Source: CAJBVG01 sp943371235 (lineage in GTDB: Bacteria > Bacteroidota > Bacteroidia > Sphingobacteriales > Sphingobacteriaceae). Taken from it: 64,000 nucleotides of DNA. Positions 58,773 through 64,000 of this stretch are shown in pieces (within the stretch, counting starts at the first letter, position 1; each line of letters starts with the position of its first letter). Both the position numbers and the translations under genes were made by a program. The notes below the pieces were generated by a model. The model saw only the letters and a program-made list of their open reading frames with translations, was not told the DNA's origin and did no database searches. Location: the NCBI GenBank assembly GCA_943371235.1, contig CALRTZ010000009.1, forward strand, positions 1-64,000. Direction: 5' to 3'.

Positions 58773-59924
58773 TTGGTACGCAAACTAATTAGTTGGATAA
58801 TTATTATAACACTGATTTCAGCATTTGCTGGTTCTGCTTCCGCTTTATTTTTATGGTTGCTAGAGGTTGCTACTAATTACCGTGAACAACATTATAACCT
58901 TATCTGGTTTTTGCCAATTGCTGGCTTGGCTATGGGTTTGTTGTATAAACAATATGGTGAAGGCGTACACTTGGGAAGTAAACAGATATACGAAGAGTTT
59001 AAAAATCCACAACAAGTGATCCCTTTTAAAATGGCACCCATGGTGTTCATTAGCACCATCGTTTCTCATTTATTTGGTGCATCAGTTGGTCGAGAAGGCA
59101 CAGCTGTGCAAATAAGTGCAAGCATTGCCGATCAGTTTACCAACCTATTCAAACTTAGTCAACGCGACCGTAAAATGTTACTGGTTATTGGAATTAGCGC
59201 TGGTTTCGCTTCTGTTTTCGGCACTCCTTTGGCTGCAAGTATTTTTGCCATCGAAGTTTTTCATGAAAGAAAATATGAATACAAATTTATTTTACACAGC
59301 TTACTCGCTGCATTTATTGCACATTATGTTTGCTTGGCTTGGGGCATACATCATACAGCTTACAGTATTGATTATATTCCGGCATTAAGTTTAAATAATA
59401 TTTTTTGGAGCGTAAACGCCGGACTAATTTTCGGCTTAATAGCTTATTTATATACTCGTTTTTTGCATCTGTTTTCGAAGCTAAGTACTAATATAAAAAA
59501 CATAGCTTTTCGTCCTTTTATCGCTGGCCTGGTAATTATTATATTTTATTATTTTTTCGATTTGCGAAAATACATGGGCCTCGGTTTACCAAGTATAAGC
59601 AGCTCTTTTGTAGAGCAAATGAATACTTACGATTTTCTGATTAAACTTTTACTCACTTCTTTTACCATTGCGTTCGGTTTTAAAGGTGGCGAAGTAACAC
59701 CCCTTTTCTTTATTGGCGCTACACTCGGTAACGTGCTCATTTGGTTTATTCCCTTACCTATGTCGCTACTTGCAGGCATGGGTTTCGTTGCTGTTTTTGC
59801 CGGCGTAACCAATACTCCTCTGGCCTGCATCCTCATGGGAGCAGAGCTGTTCGGGGTAGAGAGTGTTTTCTACATAGCGATTGCGTGTGTGGTGGCGTAT
59901 TTGTTTTCTGGGAAAAAGTTATGA
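58773..59924 (+). CDS. CLC-family anion antiporter with GREGT motif
   Basis: The 383-residue protein has about ten membrane segments. The gating-Glu loop is GASVGREGTAVQ (Glu108); next come ISAGFASVFGTPLAASIFAIEV and FKGGEVTPLFFIGATLGN. Classical chloride CLCs have GREGP; the GREGT form and absence of a clear GSGIP motif are features I associate with the CLC-F (fluoride/proton) group. That assignment is inference. The start is TTG, with GGAG eight bases before it. The TGA stop lies inside a heptamer array (GAGTTAT word). Confidence 0.82.
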   Translation: MVRKLISWIIIITLISAFAGSASALFLWLLEVATNYREQHYNLIWFLPIAGLAMGLLYKQYGEGVHLGSKQIYEEFKNPQQVIPFKMAPMVFISTIVSHLFGASVGREGTAVQISASIADQFTNLFKLSQRDRKMLLVIGISAGFASVFGTPLAASIFAIEVFHERKYEYKFILHSLLAAFIAHYVCLAWGIHHTAYSIDYIPALSLNNIFWSVNAGLIFGLIAYLYTRFLHLFSKLSTNIKNIAFRPFIAGLVIIIFYYFFDLRKYMGLGLPSISSSFVEQMNTYDFLIKLLLTSFTIAFGFKGGEVTPLFFIGATLGNVLIWFIPLPMSLLAGMGFVAVFAGVTNTPLACILMGAELFGVESVFYIAIACVVAYLFSGKKL

Positions 59925-60058
59925 GTTATGAGTTGTGAATTGTGAATTGTGAGTTGTGCAACCATTTTCTAACTACTAATACCTTGCCTAAATTCACCAC
60001 CTCATTTTTGCTACGACACATTCAAGCCAGACAACTCACAATTCACAACTCACAATTC
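59923..60058. repeat. facing heptamer arrays around an 70-base core
   Basis: Five left units (GAGTTAT, GAGTTGT, GAATTGT twice, GAGTTGT; 59923-59957) face four right units (ACAACTC, ACAATTC, ACAACTC, ACAATTC; 60031-60058), which are their reverse complements. The core between them has no repeat register. It lies between two plus-strand genes. Confidence 0.82.
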
Positions 60059-60142
60059 AACACGCAATATCCCCCCATTCCTTCCGTTATCTCTAAAAAC
60101 CCCACGACATGAATTAAAGCTCTACCTGCTAAATTCAATCAC

Positions 60143-60991
60143 ATGTCTAAAAACATCAACATCTACGATAACAATTGGATTGATATCGTATTCGAAAATC
60201 GCAACCATGAGTATGGTGCTTATCAAATTAGAAAAAGTAGCAATCGGAATTCCATTTTAGGAATAGTAGGAATGTTTTCCTTCCTAGGACTAGCCTTCGG
60301 TTTCATTCTGCTTTTTAGCTCTTTTAAAGACAAGTATATGGATGCTCCTGACATTTCCATGCCTCAGGATACTTTTTTCATCCTGCGCCTCGAAATGTTT
60401 CCTATTGAAGAACCAGAAATTGAACTGCAACCTGCAAGTGCTGGTTCGGCTGTGCCAGAAGAAATAGAAAGCATTGCATTGGTGGAACCAGAAATTGTAC
60501 CAGACAATACCATTCCTGCAGAACTATTACCGCCAACGCAAGAAGAGATGGTTGGTAAAACCATTGCGAATACTACCAATACCGAAGGTACTGGTGGCGA
60601 TAATGCAGAACCTAAGGAAGCTGAGAGTACTGGAGGAAATGGCACGGGAACAGGTCTAGGAATTGGTGCACCAAATGAAATTGGCATTACTGCCGAAAAA
60701 ATGCCTGAATTCCCTGGTGGAGAACTCGCTTTGTTAAACCATGTAAAATCTAGATCGAAATTTACACAAATGGCACTCGAAAATAAAATTTCTGGAACCA
60801 TGTATGTAAGCTTTGTTGTAAATGAAAAAGGCAAAGTAGTACTACCTAAAATTGAACGTGGACTAGGCTATGGGATGGATGAAATGTTGTTAAGTGTAAT
60901 CAACTCTTTGCCAGATTTTACACCTGCAGAACAAAACGGACGCAATGTGAAGATAAGGATGATGTTGCCGGTGAAGTTTGAACTTAGGTGA
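60143..60991 (+). CDS. TonB-family energy transducer
   Basis: The 282-residue protein has an N-terminal cytoplasmic stretch that begins with the Bacteroidota TonB signature (DIVFENRNHEYGAYQIRK). A membrane segment follows (about 38-58: SILGIVGMFSFLGLAFGFILLFSSF), then a Pro/Glu- and Gly-rich periplasmic linker (about 90-185) and a C-terminal TonB domain (GTMYVSFVVNEKGKVVLPKIERGLGYGMDEMLLSVINSLPDFTPAEQNGRNVKIRM). Known role: passes proton-motive force to outer-membrane receptors. No ExbBD genes are next to it. Its TGA stop is directly followed by an octamer array. Confidence 0.9.
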   Translation: MSKNINIYDNNWIDIVFENRNHEYGAYQIRKSSNRNSILGIVGMFSFLGLAFGFILLFSSFKDKYMDAPDISMPQDTFFILRLEMFPIEEPEIELQPASAGSAVPEEIESIALVEPEIVPDNTIPAELLPPTQEEMVGKTIANTTNTEGTGGDNAEPKEAESTGGNGTGTGLGIGAPNEIGITAEKMPEFPGGELALLNHVKSRSKFTQMALENKISGTMYVSFVVNEKGKVVLPKIERGLGYGMDEMLLSVINSLPDFTPAEQNGRNVKIRMMLPVKFELR

Positions 60992-61101
60992 CGAATTAAC
61001 GAACTAGCGAATTAACGAACTAGCGAATTTACAAATTAGCGAGGGTGCGACTAAGCTGCGTTTCGCTAATTCGCCAGTTCGCTAGTTCTTTAATTCGATA
61101 A
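60992..61101. repeat. facing octamer arrays with conserved core, second copy
   Basis: Left units CGAATTAA, CGAACTAG, CGAATTAA, CGAACTAG, CGAATTTA and CAAATTAG (60992-61039) face right units TTCGCTAA, TTCGCCAG, TTCGCTAG, TTCTTTAA and TTCGATAA (61062-61101). The centre carries GCGACTAAGCTGC (61047-61059), 11 of 13 bases identical to the core at 32733. It fills the spacer between convergent tonB and the SixA-like gene. Confidence 0.85.
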
Positions 61102-61110
61102 AGGTTCGAT

Positions 61111-61590
61111 TTATGGTATGAGTAAATTCAGTAAGGTTCCGGTGCCAGCGGATACTAAACTCCATTGTTCAAAGGGAAATTCGATAATGGCGGTGCCTGA
61201 AGTGGGTAAATGCCCAATGTTTGTATGGCACAAGTATTCGATGGCAAATTCGAAAGCTGGGTTGTGCCCGGTAAGTAATACTATATCGTATGAAGGGTTG
61301 AGTTCATTAATCACTTTTAACAAACTGGCCATGCTTGCTTCGTAAATACTATCGTTTAGTTCGATTGTTTTTTTATCAATAGAAAATGTTTTGGCAAAAA
61401 TTTTAGCCGTTTGGTAGGCTCTTTCTGCCGGACTGCTTATAATATGTTCGGGTGTTATATTTTTTTTGATTTCTTCCGAAACCCTTTGCACATCTTCTTT
61501 TCCGCGCTCCACCAATTTCCGTTTGAAATCGTATGTTCCAAAATCTGCTTTTTCAGCTTTACCGTGTCGCGCAAGTAAGAGTGTTTTCAT
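61111..61590 (-). CDS. SixA-like histidine phosphatase
   Basis: The 159-residue protein belongs to the phosphoglycerate-mutase-like histidine phosphatase superfamily. It has the catalytic RHG (LLLARHGKAEK), SSPAERAYQTAKIFAK with the second Arg, and LTGHNPAFEF with the second catalytic His. SixA-type members dephosphorylate phosphohistidine on signalling proteins. The target is unknown; the soluble hybrid kinase at 18944 is far away and no link is shown. The gene is one base from the GT9 gene upstream on the same strand. Confidence 0.85.
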   Translation of the reverse strand: MKTLLLARHGKAEKADFGTYDFKRKLVERGKEDVQRVSEEIKKNITPEHIISSPAERAYQTAKIFAKTFSIDKKTIELNDSIYEASMASLLKVINELNPSYDIVLLTGHNPAFEFAIEYLCHTNIGHLPTSGTAIIEFPFEQWSLVSAGTGTLLNLLIP

Positions 61591-61591
61591 G

Positions 61592-62554
61592 TTATTCGTT
61601 TGCCATTTTTACCAAACTTGGGATGTCTTGTTTTTCCATGCAGTTAAAATGTTTTTTAGGGCAATTTATATGTCCTATTTTACTACATGGGCGGCAACTG
61701 AGTCCCTTCACTTCAAAGTTAAAATATTCTGTTTGATAGGGGTACATGCCAAATTCTGGAATGGTATTACCCCAAACTGCTAAAGTTTTTTTCTTAAAGG
61801 CTGCAGCAATGTGCATTAAACCAGTATCGTTACTCACTACTATATCGGCTTGTTTTACTATGGATGCCGATTCGTTGATGCTGTATTTCCCGCATGAATT
61901 GTAAATTCTACTTGGATCTATTTGTTCTAAATGCCATGCATTTGCAGCATCGTCTTTTCCGCCCAAAACAATGATGGGCTTTGTACTTTGCTTGCAAAAT
62001 TTTTGTAATTGATGTATAGGTAATCTCTTGGTACTGTGTTGCGCACCAATTACTAAAGCAATGTATCCAGTGCTAAAAATAGGAGCAAGGCTGTTTAAAT
62101 TTACTTCTTCTTCGGGAGCAATAAAATAGTCTAAACCCCTGTTATCATTACTAATTCCGAGGCTTTTGCAGGTGTCAAAATATCGATCCACAATATGAGT
62201 TTTAGGCAATCGGTTCCATTTTAAATTTACCATTAACCATTTTTCAATGTTTAATTTATTGAAAGAAAATGACGGAATGCCTAATGATTTTTTAAAACGT
62301 AAGCTTCGTAGGTTATGATGTAAATCTATAATGTAATCGAACTTTTCTTTTTTTAACTCTGCTATTGTTTTGTCGTAAACAGAAGAAATAGTATGTATTT
62401 TATGGATGTATGGATTATTTTTTAATACCGGAATAAAAGGTGTTTTAGTTAGGTAATGAACTTCTGCATTCAGCTGCTCTTTTAATGCCCTAACTACAGG
62501 ACTTGTAAGCACAATGTCGCCAATAGAACTAAAACGAATGACCAATACTTTCAT
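61592..62554 (-). CDS. GT9 glycosyltransferase (ADP-heptose:LPS heptosyltransferase type)
   Basis: The 320-residue GT-B protein begins MKVLVIRFSSIGDIVLTSPVVRALKEQL and has the nucleotide-sugar domain with GYIALVIGAQHSTKRLPIHQLQKF, IIVLGGKDD and VVSNDTGLMHIAAAFKKKTLAVWG, all family hallmarks. A Cys-rich end (LSCRPCSKIGHINCPKKHFNCM) is seen in many Bacteroidota members. It transfers heptose or another sugar to the lipid A core or a related glycan. It forms a tight cluster with polX (no gap) and the SixA-like gene. Confidence 0.88.
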   Translation of the reverse strand: MKVLVIRFSSIGDIVLTSPVVRALKEQLNAEVHYLTKTPFIPVLKNNPYIHKIHTISSVYDKTIAELKKEKFDYIIDLHHNLRSLRFKKSLGIPSFSFNKLNIEKWLMVNLKWNRLPKTHIVDRYFDTCKSLGISNDNRGLDYFIAPEEEVNLNSLAPIFSTGYIALVIGAQHSTKRLPIHQLQKFCKQSTKPIIVLGGKDDAANAWHLEQIDPSRIYNSCGKYSINESASIVKQADIVVSNDTGLMHIAAAFKKKTLAVWGNTIPEFGMYPYQTEYFNFEVKGLSCRPCSKIGHINCPKKHFNCMEKQDIPSLVKMANE

Positions 62555-64000
62555 TTATTTTTTCGATTTAAAATATTCGCCTAATTTATTTTTATCCCAA
62601 GCATTTAAACAAAACTCTTTGCTTAATCCTCCTTTTTGAGCAACCATCACACCATATTTCATATCGTGGTAGCCTTCCTTTTTGTGGGCATCAGGATTTA
62701 TACTTAACAATACACCTTTTTGCAATGCATAATCAATCCAACGCCAATCTAAATCTAATCGCAAAGGATTTGCATTTATTTCAATGGCCACCTTATTTGC
62801 CGCACAAGCATCTATTATTAATTGATGGTTGATAGGGTAGCCTTGCCTTGCTAACAATAAACGACCTGTTGGGTGCCCAAGCATGGTGGTATAAGGGTTT
62901 TCGATGGCTTTTATTAAGCGTGCATTTGCTTTTGTTTCATCCATCTTTAAATTAGAATGTACAGAGGCTACAATAAAATCAAATTGCTTTAATAACTCTT
63001 CTTCGTAATCTAAAGATCCATCATTTAAAATATCCGACTCAATGCCTTTAAAAATATGGAAGTCGGGATATTTTTTATTCAGTTTTTCTATTTCCTCAAA
63101 TTGCTGTAAAAGTCTATCTGGCTTTAACCCGTTGGCATAAAATGCCGACTGCGAATGGTCGCAAATTCCTAAATACTCATAGCCTAATTCTTTACAATAC
63201 ACAGCCATTTCTTCGAGTGTATGTATCCCGTCTGACCATGTGCTGTGGTTATGCAAAGAACCTTTCAGGTCTTCGTTTTGTATGAGTGTTGGTATTTTAT
63301 TTTCTTTAGCAAGCTCTACTTCTCTATTGCCTTCACGCATCGGAACAGGAATGAAACCAATCCCTAAAGATTTATATATAGCTTCATCGGAGTTTATATT
63401 TTCTTTTGATAATTTTTCTACATCAAAATTTGGTAACAAAGCAATGTGCTCAACGCTACTATTTTTCATAAAGTTTTGAAGTACCCAATTATGATCATCA
63501 ATAAAATAAATAGTAAGCGGGCTATTCGTATTCCAATTTCCTTTCCATTCGTGTTGATTTATGGAACCTTCAATGTTTTCTATACTTTGAAGCGTATTAG
63601 TTATTTCGTTAAGTTTATTCAGAGGTGCTGAAAACTCTAAAGCCGTAATTATTTCACAGTTACGAGCCAATTGGCCTACTGGGGTAATATCAATAGTTGT
63701 TTTTAAATCGTTATAAAATTGCAGGGCATTAGACAGCAGGAGTGAACCTTTATTCATTAAGGTAAACTCAATTAATTTTTTAACCTCTTCTTGCGTTTTA
63801 TACCCAAATCCTTTAGCTTCTACTAATCGGTTTTCTATGCAGGCATAATACAATTCGCCAATATTGTCTATGTTTAATTGTTTCCAAATAATTTGAATTT
63901 TCTTTGGTCCGAGCCCTTTAATACCAAGCATTTCAATAAGTCCGCTTGGAGTATCTGCTTTAAGATTCTCTAATTCGGCAATTGCATTTGTATTAATGAG
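62555..64000 (-). CDS. polX: PolX-type DNA polymerase/3'-5' exonuclease with PHP domain, N-terminus missing
   Basis: The frame is open to the window end, so about 90 N-terminal residues are absent. The visible part begins with the helix-hairpin-helix region (TPSGLIEMLGIKGLGPKKI), then family X polymerase-like segments, then a C-terminal PHP domain: LHNHSTWSDGIHTLEEM (metal-binding HNH), LGICDHSQS, FKGIESDIL, FIVASVHSNL, LGHPTGRLL, EINANP and NPDAHKK. Known role: base-excision-type gap filling with 3'-5' exonuclease activity from PHP. The metal ligands all appear present. Confidence 0.9.
   Translation of the reverse strand, partial: LINTNAIAELENLKADTPSGLIEMLGIKGLGPKKIQIIWKQLNIDNIGELYYACIENRLVEAKGFGYKTQEEVKKLIEFTLMNKGSLLLSNALQFYNDLKTTIDITPVGQLARNCEIITALEFSAPLNKLNEITNTLQSIENIEGSINQHEWKGNWNTNSPLTIYFIDDHNWVLQNFMKNSSVEHIALLPNFDVEKLSKENINSDEAIYKSLGIGFIPVPMREGNREVELAKENKIPTLIQNEDLKGSLHNHSTWSDGIHTLEEMAVYCKELGYEYLGICDHSQSAFYANGLKPDRLLQQFEEIEKLNKKYPDFHIFKGIESDILNDGSLDYEEELLKQFDFIVASVHSNLKMDETKANARLIKAIENPYTTMLGHPTGRLLLARQGYPINHQLIIDACAANKVAIEINANPLRLDLDWRWIDYALQKGVLLSINPDAHKKEGYHDMKYGVMVAQKGGLSKEFCLNAWDKNKLGEYFKSKK

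Noticed and set aside
60364..60834. 156-residue minus-strand frame inside tonB
   Set aside because: It is a Ser/Pro/Gly-rich shadow of the Pro/Gly-rich TonB linker with no supporting features.
23427..61101. CRISPR arrays
   Set aside because: The tandem repeats are contiguous 7- or 8-base units without spacers, and no cas genes are present.

Overview
The window is AT-rich chromosomal DNA from a member of the Bacteroidota. Evidence: six proteins end in a type IX secretion (T9SS) C-terminal sorting domain; there is a lipid-anchored TamA homologue (TamL), an SpoU methyltransferase beside it, a COG3014/LpoB pair, a FucP-type sugar transporter and LptF/G- and TonB-type envelope genes; and promoters have the Bacteroidota form TTG-N17..19-TAnnTTTG. 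Both tRNA genes (Cys, Lys) carry this promoter with the same 19-base spacing. The order or family cannot be fixed from the sequence alone.

Layout. 1-4726: surface and secreted proteins (a partial T9SS protein, an FG-GAP protein, a small membrane protein). 4723-8478: tamL, an SpoU methyltransferase, tRNA-Cys followed by an unannotated 50-residue basic protein, and a DUF2805 protein. 8514-17461: housekeeping block pyrD, mnmD, rhodanese, COG3014, lpoB, valS, an HSDR_N protein, holA, an EVE protein. 17467-23414: TPR/PD40 protein, soluble TPR hybrid histidine kinase, TPR/PD40/OmpA protein. 23564-25484: S4 protein and sugar MFS transporter. 25708-36789: secreted, outer-membrane and lipoproteins, including a 1113-residue protein with five near-identical 170-residue modules. 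36914-45220: tRNA-Lys, GNAT-like protein, folA, thyA, ispE, LapA-like protein, esterase, DMT transporter, LptF/G permease, tgt. 45354-51826: glycosyltransferase, sigma factor, rsmG, dprA, alkaline phosphatase, M2 peptidase. 52086-56904: accessory island with a RelE-type toxin-antitoxin pair, a two-gene PF16872 + double-DUF262 operon that looks like phage defence, and a HigA antitoxin whose HigB partner appears eroded. 56924-64000: secreted N-formylglutamate-amidohydrolase-like protein, lipoprotein, CLC antiporter, TonB, SixA-like phosphatase, heptosyltransferase-like GT9 and the C-terminal part of polX.

The most unusual feature is not a gene. About fifteen intergenic spacers are built of imperfect tandem arrays with a strict 7- or 8-base register. 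Each array has its own consensus word (TGTACAA, GAATTGT, TAACGAC, CGAACTAG, GTTATTAG and others). Several arrays face a reverse-complement array and so form long imperfect palindromes. Many begin at, or supply, the stop codon of the neighbouring gene. Two such palindromes between convergent genes (32694-32803 and 60992-61101) share a core, and two consecutive spacers (beside folA and thyA) carry the same three-part composite. These are not CRISPRs and do not look like insertion sequences.

Spacers without a gene are nearly all shorter than 300 bases. The longest (36790-37168) holds tRNA-Lys, its promoter and terminator and two arrays. Spacer 56249-56547 holds the higB remnant. Spacers 36082-36312 and 51827-52085 hold no gene; the first has a possible insertion-sequence tail and the second a hairpin.
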